Shown here: one piece after another, positions 1-6,306 of the stretch | Position numbering within the stretch: the first letter of the stretch is position 1 | Layout of the letters: every line of letters starts with the position of its first letter | Origin: Eubacteriales bacterium | GTDB lineage: Bacteria; Bacillota_A; Clostridia; Lachnospirales; Lachnospiraceae | Length of the DNA: 6,892 bases | Direction: 5' to 3' | Assembly (NCBI GenBank): GCA_030533315.1 | Contig: JAUNJL010000098.1 | Span: 1-6,892 of the forward strand | The notes under the pieces: model-generated | Databases searched by the model: none | What the model was told of the DNA's origin: nothing | What the model saw: the letters and a program-made list of their open reading frames with translations, nothing else | Program-made: the position numbers and the translations under genes

Positions 1-46
1 ATTTTTTGCGAAAATCGTAAGATACCCCCTCCTTTTCGGATGAGAA

Positions 47-66
47 TCCCCTTTTGGCACAGGGGA
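47..66 (+). promoter_or_regulatory. Weak leader hairpin ahead of the operon
   Basis: TCCCCT at 47-52 can pair with AGGGGA at 61-66 around an eight-base loop, about 50 bases before the first start codon. An alternative pairing joins CCTCC at 28-32 with GGAGG at 64-68. A loose promoter match lies nearby (TTGGCA at 54-59 and TAAGAT at 75-80, with only 15 bases between them), but it is too poor to call. The leader of 116 bases otherwise shows nothing recognisable; the true promoter may lie upstream of the window. Confidence 0.2.
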
Positions 67-116
67 GGATATGCTAAGATGGGGACATGACAAGAAAGGA
101 AACAGGAGGTGAAGAT

Positions 117-1598
117 ATGAGTCTGCTGGAGATGGAAGGCATCAAGAAGAGCTTTTATGGAAACCAGGTTTTGCATTCTGTAAATTTCAAGCTTGAGGCT
201 GGTACGGTCCACGCATTAATGGGCGAAAACGGGGCGGGGAAGTCCACCCTTATGAATATCCTGGTGGGAATACACAAAAGGGATGGAGGAGTGATCCGCA
301 TTGAGGGAAAGGAGGTCAACATAGAATCTCCTTTGGATGCTCAGAGGCTGGGAATTGCGATGATCCATCAGGAATTGTCCACAGTTTCAGAGATGTCCAT
401 CGCCGAGAATATTTTCCTGGGATGTGAGCCTGTAAAGAACGGGTTTATTGATTATAAAAAAATGTACAGGGAAACGGAAAAGCTTTTGAAGTTGCTGAAC
501 ATAGATCTGAATCCCAAGACAAAGATGGGAAAGCTTCGTGTGGCGGATCAGCAGGTGGTGGAGATCGCAAAGGCGGTTTCCAAAAATGCGAAGATCGTGA
601 TCATGGACGAGCCCACTTCCTCTATCACGGACAAGGAGGTAGAGAATCTGTACGGGATCATCCGTGATATGAAGCTGCGCAACACGGGGGTGATCTATAT
701 CTCCCATAAGATGGACGAGGTATACACCATCACAGATGAGATCACGGTGCTGCGGGACGGACACAGCATTGAGACCTGGCCCACCAAAAGCGTTACCAAT
801 GACATGGTGATCAGGGCCATGGTGGGAAGGGAGCTTACAGAACAGTATCCGGCGAGGGAGCCTCATATTGGTGAGGTGATTTTGGAGCTGAAAAATCTGA
901 CCCAAAAGGGGAATTTTGAGAATGTGAGCTTTAAGCTTCACAGAGGCGAGATCCTCGGCTTGGTGGGTCTGGTGGGGGCTGGCAGGACGGAGACCATGCA
1001 GGCCTTGTTTGGGATGACGAAGCCGGAGAGCGGTGAGATCATTCTTCATGGCAAGAAGGTATCCTTCAAGAAGCCTGAGGATGCCATAAACAGCAAGATC
1101 GCTTACGTGACGGAGGACCGGAAAGGGGAAGGGCTGGTTCTTCCCATGAGCATCGGCCACAATATCACCCTTCCTTCCCTGAAAAGTCTGTCGGGAAAAC
1201 TGTTTATCAAGGGGAAAGAAGAAAAGAATCAGGTCGAGAAGGAGATCAAGGAGCTGAGGGTGAAAACAGTCAGCCCCAACCTGGCTGTGAAGATGCTGTC
1301 CGGTGGAAACCAACAGAAGGTGGTCATTGCGAAATGGATGCTGAAGGATCCCGATATCATCATTCTGGACGAGCCGACCAGAGGGATCGACGTGGGAGCG
1401 AAGGCGGAGATATATAAGCTGATGAATGATTTTGTCTCACAGGGAAAGGCGATCATCATGATCTCCTCGGAGATGCCGGAGGCCATGGGAATGTCCGACA
1501 GGATCCTTGTCCTGAGCAATCACAAGATCAGTGGTGAGCTGAGAAAAGAAGAGTTTGCCCAGAAGGCCATTATGCACATGGCCATGCAGTATATGTAA
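117..1598 (+). CDS. Sugar ABC transporter ATPase, double-NBD (RbsA/CUT2 type)
   Basis: This cytoplasmic ATPase powers uptake through the permease encoded next. At 493 residues it has the usual length of the RbsA/MglA/XylG family, with two fused nucleotide-binding domains. The first has Walker A GENGAGKST at residues 36-44, a Q-loop glutamine near 85, a degenerate signature LRVADQQ at about 140-146, Walker B VIMDEPTSS at about 161-169 and the switch histidine at 197. The second has the family's GKS-less Walker A (GLVGAGRTE, about 284-292), an intact signature LSGGNQQK (394-401) and LDEPTRGID (from 417). The start at 117 is chosen because GGAGGT at 105-110 sits six bases upstream; an in-frame ATG at 87 has no well-placed ribosome site and adds ten residues before the conserved beginning. 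The permease gene follows after 18 bases. Family membership is certain; the transported sugar cannot be read from this subunit. Confidence 0.95.
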   Translation: MSLLEMEGIKKSFYGNQVLHSVNFKLEAGTVHALMGENGAGKSTLMNILVGIHKRDGGVIRIEGKEVNIESPLDAQRLGIAMIHQELSTVSEMSIAENIFLGCEPVKNGFIDYKKMYRETEKLLKLLNIDLNPKTKMGKLRVADQQVVEIAKAVSKNAKIVIMDEPTSSITDKEVENLYGIIRDMKLRNTGVIYISHKMDEVYTITDEITVLRDGHSIETWPTKSVTNDMVIRAMVGRELTEQYPAREPHIGEVILELKNLTQKGNFENVSFKLHRGEILGLVGLVGAGRTETMQALFGMTKPESGEIILHGKKVSFKKPEDAINSKIAYVTEDRKGEGLVLPMSIGHNITLPSLKSLSGKLFIKGKEEKNQVEKEIKELRVKTVSPNLAVKMLSGGNQQKVVIAKWMLKDPDIIILDEPTRGIDVGAKAEIYKLMNDFVSQGKAIIMISSEMPEAMGMSDRILVLSNHKISGELRKEEFAQKAIMHMAMQYM

Positions 1599-1616
1599 GG
1601 AGGGAGAAAGAAGACC

Positions 1617-2597
1617 ATGGGAAAAGAAGCGACGGATGAAATGAGTGCTGCAATGAAGTCGCAGTCACGAAAAAATTTTATTTCAAAATATGGATCGTTG
1701 ATCGCATTGATTGTGCTTTGCGTTGTGATGACCATATTAAAGCCTCGGTTTATAAGCCCTCTCAATATACGAAATGTTTTGAGACTGGCATCCATTAACG
1801 GGCTTTTGGCGGTGGGGATGACCTTTGTGTGCCTCACCGGAGGGATCGACCTTTCCGTAGGTGCGGTGATGGGATGTGCGGGTATGTATTCTGCGTATTT
1901 TGCACAGAACAGCATGAACCTGCCGTGGGTTGCAGCCGTGGCCGTGGGGATTTTGATGGGGCTCATCATAGGTATTTTTAATGGCGTCTGTGTTGCCTAT
2001 CTGAAGGTTCCGGCTTTTGTGGGGACACTTGGATCCATGAGCATTGCAAAGGGGCTTACATACATTCTCACAGAGGCGAAGCCTATCCCGAATCTGAACG
2101 ATGCGTTTAAGTTTATTGGAAGCGGCATGATCGCTGGGTTTCTGCCCATACCCATCGTGATCTTTACCGTGATCCTGATCGTCTGCTTTATGCTCTTATA
2201 CAAAACCAGATATGGAAGATACGTGATCGCAGTGGGAGGAAACGCAAGGGCCGCCAGGGTATCTGGTATCAACGTAAAGAAAATAACGGCTTCTGTGTAT
2301 ATTCTGTCGGGAGTTCTGTCCGCTCTGGCGGGGATCATCACCACCGCCCGGGTGACTTCCGGTGTCACCTCCACTGGGGACGGGTATGAGACGGATGCCA
2401 TTGCCATGGTGGTGATCGGCGGTACGAGCCTGGCGGGAGGAAAAGGCAGGCTTTGGGGAACGATCGTAGGTATTTTGCTGATGCAGTGCCTTACCAACGG
2501 ACTTGACATGGCGGGAGTGACGGCTTACTACCAGATGATCATCAAGGGTTTTGTGGTGATCGCCGCAGTTATGCTGGACGGTCTCAGCTCCGACTGA
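1617..2597 (+). CDS. Sugar ABC transporter permease (RbsC type)
   Basis: This is the membrane channel of the importer, 326 residues, the normal length for BPD_transp_2 permeases such as RbsC, and expected to act as a dimer. Hydrophobic segments run from about residue 27 to the C terminus, consistent with eight to ten membrane helices. Family landmarks are GGIDLSVG at 75-82, VPAFVGTLG at 131-139, the cytoplasmic ATPase-contact region around RYGRYVIAVGGN at 198-209, and GGTSLAGGKGRLWGT at 268-282. The start at 1617 has an AAGGAGGG site at 1597-1604 that overlaps the stop of the ATPase gene. Its spacing of about 12 bases is somewhat long, and M9 (at 1641) is a weaker alternative. The 18-base gap to the ATPase gene indicates translation from one message. 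The substrate is not evident from the sequence. Confidence 0.94.
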   Translation: MGKEATDEMSAAMKSQSRKNFISKYGSLIALIVLCVVMTILKPRFISPLNIRNVLRLASINGLLAVGMTFVCLTGGIDLSVGAVMGCAGMYSAYFAQNSMNLPWVAAVAVGILMGLIIGIFNGVCVAYLKVPAFVGTLGSMSIAKGLTYILTEAKPIPNLNDAFKFIGSGMIAGFLPIPIVIFTVILIVCFMLLYKTRYGRYVIAVGGNARAARVSGINVKKITASVYILSGVLSALAGIITTARVTSGVTSTGDGYETDAIAMVVIGGTSLAGGKGRLWGTIVGILLMQCLTNGLDMAGVTAYYQMIIKGFVVIAAVMLDGLSSD

Positions 2598-2605
2598 TCA
2601 AAGGG

Positions 2606-2627
2606 CGGGCTTTCGTGAAAGCGGCCG
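2606..2627 (+). promoter_or_regulatory. Intergenic stem-loop between permease and binding-protein genes
   Basis: GCTTT at 2609-2613 pairs with AAAGC at 2618-2622 around a CGTG loop, and CGG at 2606-2608 can pair with CCG at 2625-2627 across a two-base bulge. No T-run follows directly, so it is not a convincing terminator. A very AT-rich stretch (about 2642-2670) lies after it, ahead of the GGAGG site of the binding-protein gene. Structures here often stabilise or separately dose the binding-protein message; that role is inference. Confidence 0.3.
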
Positions 2628-2693
2628 AAAACAAAATGAGCTTTATAAAAAATTTTTAAATATCTATTAATCAATCAAAAGGAGGAAACGAAA

Positions 2694-3635
2694 ATGACAA
2701 AGAGAGGCAGATTATCATTACTTATGGCAGGTTCCATGGTTATGACGCTGGCAGGAGGGATTTCTGTACAGGCAGAAGAGAAAACGGACATTTCCATCGG
2801 CGCAACCTTCTACAGCCTGGAGACGGAGTTCTGCACAAGAATGGACAATGCGGCGAAAAAATACTGTGAGGAGAATGGCATTTCCTATACTTCCTACAGT
2901 GGCAAGAATGACGCCGCTACCCAGCTGGAGCAGGTGGAGACCATGATCGCAGATGGAGTGGATGCGATCATCCTGAACCCCCAGGATGCAGATGCCTGCG
3001 TTGCCTGTGTTGAGGTTGCAGAGGAGGCAGGTATCCCGGTATTCGGTGTCAACACCATGGTAAACACGGATAAGCTCACCGCTTACGTTGGTTCTCAGGA
3101 CGTCAGCGCCGGCGAGGAGATCATGCAGTACATGATCGACTACATGGAGTCCGATGAGTTTAATATCGTGATCATTGAGGGCCCGATGGGACAGTCAGCA
3201 CAGCTTCAGCGCTGGGAAGGAATCAACAATGTTCTGGAAAATTATGAGAAGATCGAGATCCTGGAGTACAATACGGCGAACTGGTCACGCTCTGAGGCTA
3301 TGACTCTGATGGAGACGTGGCTGACGGCTCATGGAGATGAGATCGACGCCGTGGTGGCGGAGAATGATGAGATGGCTCTTGGCGCACGTCAGGCAATCGA
3401 GGCAGAGGGATATGATATTCCTTGTATCGGGATCGACGGTGTGACAGATGCTGTTGCAGCTGTGCAGAACGGTGGTATGATCGCTTCTGACTTCCAGGAT
3501 GCAGAAGGACAGATCCAGGGAGCCATCGACGCAGCGGTTGCCTATCTGAACGGAGAAGAGGTGGAGAAGGAGATCTGGATCCCATTCCAGATGATCACTC
3601 CTGACAATGTGGAGGAATTTGTAGACAGATATTGA
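2694..3635 (+). CDS. Sugar/polyol ABC transporter solute-binding protein (RbsB-like, Peripla_BP_4)
   Basis: This extracellular receptor captures the substrate and delivers it to the permease. It has 313 residues, typical for RbsB-like proteins. The N terminus is a signal peptide: basic MTKRGR, a hydrophobic core at about 7-23, and a likely signal peptidase I site after VQA at 25-27. There is no lipobox cysteine, which is unusual for a Gram-positive receptor. Two alternating alpha/beta lobes follow. Landmarks shared with RbsB are LNPQD at 94-98, an EGPMGQSA loop at about 162-169, NDEMALGA at 224-231 and GIDGVTDA at 246-253. By eye, the positions of two E. coli ribose contacts (Arg141, Gln235) hold other residues, so ribose is not a safe guess. 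Start support is AAAGGAGGAAACGAAAATG. The dehydrogenase and kinase genes downstream suggest a small polyol or ketose ligand. Confidence 0.93.
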   Translation: MTKRGRLSLLMAGSMVMTLAGGISVQAEEKTDISIGATFYSLETEFCTRMDNAAKKYCEENGISYTSYSGKNDAATQLEQVETMIADGVDAIILNPQDADACVACVEVAEEAGIPVFGVNTMVNTDKLTAYVGSQDVSAGEEIMQYMIDYMESDEFNIVIIEGPMGQSAQLQRWEGINNVLENYEKIEILEYNTANWSRSEAMTLMETWLTAHGDEIDAVVAENDEMALGARQAIEAEGYDIPCIGIDGVTDAVAAVQNGGMIASDFQDAEGQIQGAIDAAVAYLNGEEVEKEIWIPFQMITPDNVEEFVDRY

Positions 3636-3694
3636 TTTCATGCTGTCGTATAGATGAGCAGGGAGTACGCATCCTTGCGGAAATGTTGAAGAAG

Positions 3695-3739
3695 ATGGCG
3701 GGCGGCGCAGGTAAAATGGCCCACCCGCCATTTTGTACC
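3695..3739 (+). promoter_or_regulatory. Overlapping alternative hairpins between transporter and enzyme genes
   Basis: Within the 158-base gap, AAAATGGC at 3713-3720 pairs perfectly with GCCATTTT at 3727-3734 around a six-base loop. GGT at 3710-3712 can extend this with ACC at 3737-3739 across a small bulge. A competing stem pairs ATGGCGGG at 3695-3702 with CCCGCCAT at 3724-3731. Both need the same downstream strand, so they exclude each other. The first stem ends in four T residues, a weak terminator at best. It may lower transcription into the enzyme genes or protect the transporter message. I see no convincing promoter in the remaining gap up to the ribosome site at 3781. Confidence 0.4.
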
Positions 3740-3793
3740 CGAAATAGGGGGAAATACACTCATTTACAGATTGAAGTATAGGAGGATAGGCAG

Positions 3794-4576
3794 ATGTTAG
3801 ATAACTTTTTGAAAGAAGAGATCATGGAGATGAATTATGGCCTTCAGGGAAAGACGGCTGTGATCACAGGCGGAGCCGCCGGCATTGGGAATACGACGGC
3901 AGAGTATTTCTTGAAGCAGGGAGCCAATGTTGTGTTGGCCGATCTGAATCCGGAGGTGGAAAAGATCGCCAAGGATATGGGCGGAGCGTGTGCCATCGGG
4001 GTTGCCGGGAATGTCTGCGACGGGGAGTACAGGGCCAAGGTCATTGAAGAGGGCGTGAAGGCCTTTGGAAAGATCGATATCCTTGTGAACTGTGCGGGGA
4101 TCGTGGCTCTTGAAAGTGCGGAGATCCTTCCGGAGTCTTACTGGACCAGGACGATAGATATCAACCTTTCTGCCAGCTTTTTCATGGCTCAGGCTGTTGG
4201 AAAGTATATGATCGACAATCAGGTTCATGGAAATATCATTAACATCGCCTCTCAGGCGGGAGTCATTGCCCTGGATAAGCACGTGGCATACTGTGCGGCA
4301 AAGGGCGGGATCATCGCAATGACAAAGGTTTTGGCAATGGAGTGGGGAAAATATGGCATTCGTGTAAATGCGGTGGCTCCCACGGTGGTTCTGACGGCTT
4401 TGGGCCATAAGGCCTGGGATGGTCCGGTGGGAGATGCGTTTAAAAAGGAGATACCTGCAGAGCGTTTTGCAGAGCCGGAGGAGATCGCATCTGTGATCGC
4501 ATTCCTGTGCAGCAAGGGTGCGGCTATGATCACGGGTCATAATCTTCTGATCGATGGAGGGTATACCATCAAATAA
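3794..4576 (+). CDS. SDR-family polyol dehydrogenase (GolD/DthD-like)
   Basis: This is a classical short-chain dehydrogenase/reductase of 260 residues. It carries the cofactor motif TGGAAGIG at 25-32, Asp50 at the end of the second strand (favouring NAD over NADP), an NCAG version of the NNAG motif at 99-102, and the catalytic set Asn124, Ser153, Tyr166 and Lys170 (YCAAK). The C terminus (GHNLLIDGGYTIK) is typical of the group. Overall it resembles the GolD/DthD dehydrogenases, whose members oxidise D-threitol to D-erythrulose (Mycobacterium) or act on glycerol (Listeria); that assignment is from memory, not a search. GGAGG at 3781-3785 sits eight bases before the chosen start; ATGs at 3824 and 3830 are less well placed. 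With the kinase and isomerase genes downstream, oxidation of an imported polyol to a ketose is the likely role. SDR family is certain, substrate moderate. Confidence 0.88.
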   Translation: MLDNFLKEEIMEMNYGLQGKTAVITGGAAGIGNTTAEYFLKQGANVVLADLNPEVEKIAKDMGGACAIGVAGNVCDGEYRAKVIEEGVKAFGKIDILVNCAGIVALESAEILPESYWTRTIDINLSASFFMAQAVGKYMIDNQVHGNIINIASQAGVIALDKHVAYCAAKGGIIAMTKVLAMEWGKYGIRVNAVAPTVVLTALGHKAWDGPVGDAFKKEIPAERFAEPEEIASVIAFLCSKGAAMITGHNLLIDGGYTIK

Positions 4577-4624
4577 GCGGAAACCATAGATTTTGTTTCA
4601 TAACAAGTATGAGGAGTAAAGAAT

Positions 4625-5623
4625 ATGCAGAGAATTTTGAACGATCCGGATCACATTGTGGATGAAATGCTGGAGGGGTTTGTCAAAAACCATGGAGATA
4701 TCGTGAAGAAGACCCAGCATCCGAGAGTATTGGCGGCGGTGGAGGCGCCTGTGGCTGGGAAGGTCGGCGTGGTGACGGGAGGCGGATCCGGTCACAAGCC
4801 TGCTTTCATCGGGTACGTGGGAAAAAATATGTGTGACGCTGCGGCTGTGGGAGAAATCTGCTCCTCACCTACTGCGGCTGCCTTTTTAGATGCTTTTAAG
4901 GCAGCTGACGGCGGCAAAGGAGTGGCCTGCCTATATGGAAACTATTCAGGGGACAACATGAACGTGAAGATGGCCGTCCGCATGGCAAAGAAAGAGGGCT
5001 TGACGGTAAAGACGGTTGTGGCCAACGATGATGTTGCTTCCGCACCTAAGGATCAGAGAGAAAAACGCCGGGGTGTGGCAGGAGAGATCCTGATGTGGAA
5101 GTGCGGCGGCGCCAAGGCTGCGAAAGGCGGAGATTTGGATCAGGTGATCGCTGCCGCACGGAAGGCGATCGACAACACCAGGAGTGTGGGGATTGGTCTG
5201 ACTCCGTGTACACTGCCGGCTGTGGGACATCCTAATTTTGAAATTCAGGACGGCACCATGGAGGTGGGTATCGGACACCATGGGGAGCCAGGCATAGAGG
5301 TTTGCCAGCTGGAGACGGCGGATAAGATGGCAAAACGGATGGTGGATGTGGTTGTTCCAGACTATCCTTTCCAGTCAGGAGACGAGGTTGTGGTATTGGT
5401 ATCCGGACTTGGAGCAACCCCTGTTATGGAGCTGTATGTGCTGTACAACGAGATTGAGAAGCTGTTGGGAGAGGCGGGGATCAAAATCCACAAATCTTAT
5501 GTGGGGAACTATTTCACCTCCCTTGACATGATGGGAGCTACCTTGACAGTTATGAAGCTTGACGAGGAGCTGAAGGAGCTGATCGATCTGGATTGCAATA
5601 CGATGGGATTAAAGCAGTTTTGA
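4625..5623 (+). CDS. dhaK: DhaK-type ketose kinase subunit
   Basis: This is the substrate-binding subunit of a dihydroxyacetone-type kinase, 332 residues, normal for a stand-alone DhaK. It holds the ketose through a hemiaminal bond while the partner DhaL supplies the phosphate. Conserved elements are TGGGSGH at 51-57 (His57 corresponds to E. coli His56), GNYSGD at 105-110 (Asp110 corresponds to Asp109), the RRGVAG loop at 148-153 and GIGHHGEPG at 215-223, where His219 aligns with the covalent His218 of E. coli. Two sites differ from the common family pattern: GSGHEPAH is GSGHKPAF here, and the residue before the covalent histidine is also histidine. GAGGAG at 4611-4616 supports the start. The DhaL gene follows after 19 bases. 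In this setting erythrulose is as likely a substrate as dihydroxyacetone. The symbol denotes family, not proven substrate. Confidence 0.9.
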   Translation: MQRILNDPDHIVDEMLEGFVKNHGDIVKKTQHPRVLAAVEAPVAGKVGVVTGGGSGHKPAFIGYVGKNMCDAAAVGEICSSPTAAAFLDAFKAADGGKGVACLYGNYSGDNMNVKMAVRMAKKEGLTVKTVVANDDVASAPKDQREKRRGVAGEILMWKCGGAKAAKGGDLDQVIAAARKAIDNTRSVGIGLTPCTLPAVGHPNFEIQDGTMEVGIGHHGEPGIEVCQLETADKMAKRMVDVVVPDYPFQSGDEVVVLVSGLGATPVMELYVLYNEIEKLLGEAGIKIHKSYVGNYFTSLDMMGATLTVMKLDEELKELIDLDCNTMGLKQF

Positions 5624-5642
5624 TTTTGGAGGGTAGGACGAA

Positions 5643-6281
5643 ATGGTGATAAAAAATGCGAATGGCCGAAGGATTTTGCTGGAGATGGTTCAGGCTGTCC
5701 ATGAAAATAAGCAATACCTGGGGGATATTGATGGGCTGATCGGTGATGGAGACCATGGAATGAATATGAACAAAGGCTTCGTTACATATGGCGACCGTTT
5801 AGGAGAAGAGGAAACAGCCTTTACCGATGGGCTGACGGACCTGGGAATGGTACTGCTGAATGAAATCGGAGGATCTATGGGTCCTATTTATGGGACAATA
5901 TTCATGGAGATGGCGGATGCCGCAGAGGATGCGGAGGTCATTACCATGGAGACCTTCTATAAAATGCTGGACGCAGGGCTTCAGGGGCTCTACGGGATCG
6001 TTGATGCAAGACCAGGAGACAAGACTCTGGTGGATACCTTGAATCCATGCGTGGAATGTCTGAAAAAGGCCGTGGAAGATGGAACCGATTTCGCGGCTGC
6101 GCTGGACGAGATGAAGGAATGTGCAGAAAAGGGAAAAGAATCCACGAAGGACATGGTCGCCATGTATGGCCGGGCATCGCGTCTGGGAGAACGATCAAGA
6201 GGGGTCTTGGATGCGGGAGCCACTTCCTGCTGCATCATCCTTCAGGCGATGGCAGACGGAATGAAAAAGGTTCTGGAATAA
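5643..6281 (+). CDS. dhaL: DhaL-type ketose kinase nucleotide-binding subunit
   Basis: This is the all-helical nucleotide-binding subunit that pairs with DhaK, 212 residues, the usual DhaL length. The Mg-binding aspartates are present as DGLIGDGDHG at 30-39, with Asp30, Asp35 and Asp37 at the same numbers as in E. coli DhaL. Other family motifs are GGSMGPIYG at 76-84 (usually GGASGP), PGDKTLVD at 124-131 and the C-terminal GRASRLGERS segment from 176 ending in DAGATS (commonly DPGATS). GGAGGG at 5628-5633 lies nine bases before the start. In PTS-dependent kinases DhaL keeps a bound ADP that DhaM re-phosphorylates; no DhaM is encoded here, so whether it works with a remote DhaM or exchanges ATP directly cannot be told. 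The symbol denotes family. Confidence 0.9.
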   Translation: MVIKNANGRRILLEMVQAVHENKQYLGDIDGLIGDGDHGMNMNKGFVTYGDRLGEEETAFTDGLTDLGMVLLNEIGGSMGPIYGTIFMEMADAAEDAEVITMETFYKMLDAGLQGLYGIVDARPGDKTLVDTLNPCVECLKKAVEDGTDFAAALDEMKECAEKGKESTKDMVAMYGRASRLGERSRGVLDAGATSCCIILQAMADGMKKVLE

Positions 6282-6306
6282 TATCAGGTTAAAGGAGCAG
6301 TCATCT

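Noticed and set aside
1..14. Short near-palindrome TTTTGCGAAAA as a repressor operator
   Set aside because: The centre is not symmetric, it is cut close to the window edge, and no regulator gene is visible to relate it to.
87..116. Ten-residue N-terminal extension of the ATPase from the ATG at 87
   Set aside because: No ribosome site is well placed for it, the extra residues are not part of the family, and GGAGGT at 105-110 points to the ATG at 117.
257..263. Degenerate first-domain signature and GKS-less second Walker A in the ATPase as signs of a broken gene
   Set aside because: Both are normal for RbsA-type double ATPases, where the two sites are asymmetric.
387..1313. Long antisense open frames within the ATPase, dehydrogenase and other genes
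   Set aside because: They lie opposite strongly conserved coding sequence, have no ribosome sites, and encode low-complexity peptides rich in His, Pro and Arg typical of shadow frames.
2616..2629. Possible catabolite-repression (cre) site TGAAAGCGGCCGAA
   Set aside because: It misses three of the fixed consensus positions and lies inside a gene cluster within a hairpin; too weak to annotate.
3733..3760. Promoter for the enzyme genes (TTGTAC with TACACT)
   Set aside because: Matches of three and four out of six overlap the hairpin; another -35-like TTTACA at 3763-3768 has no -10 at the right distance.
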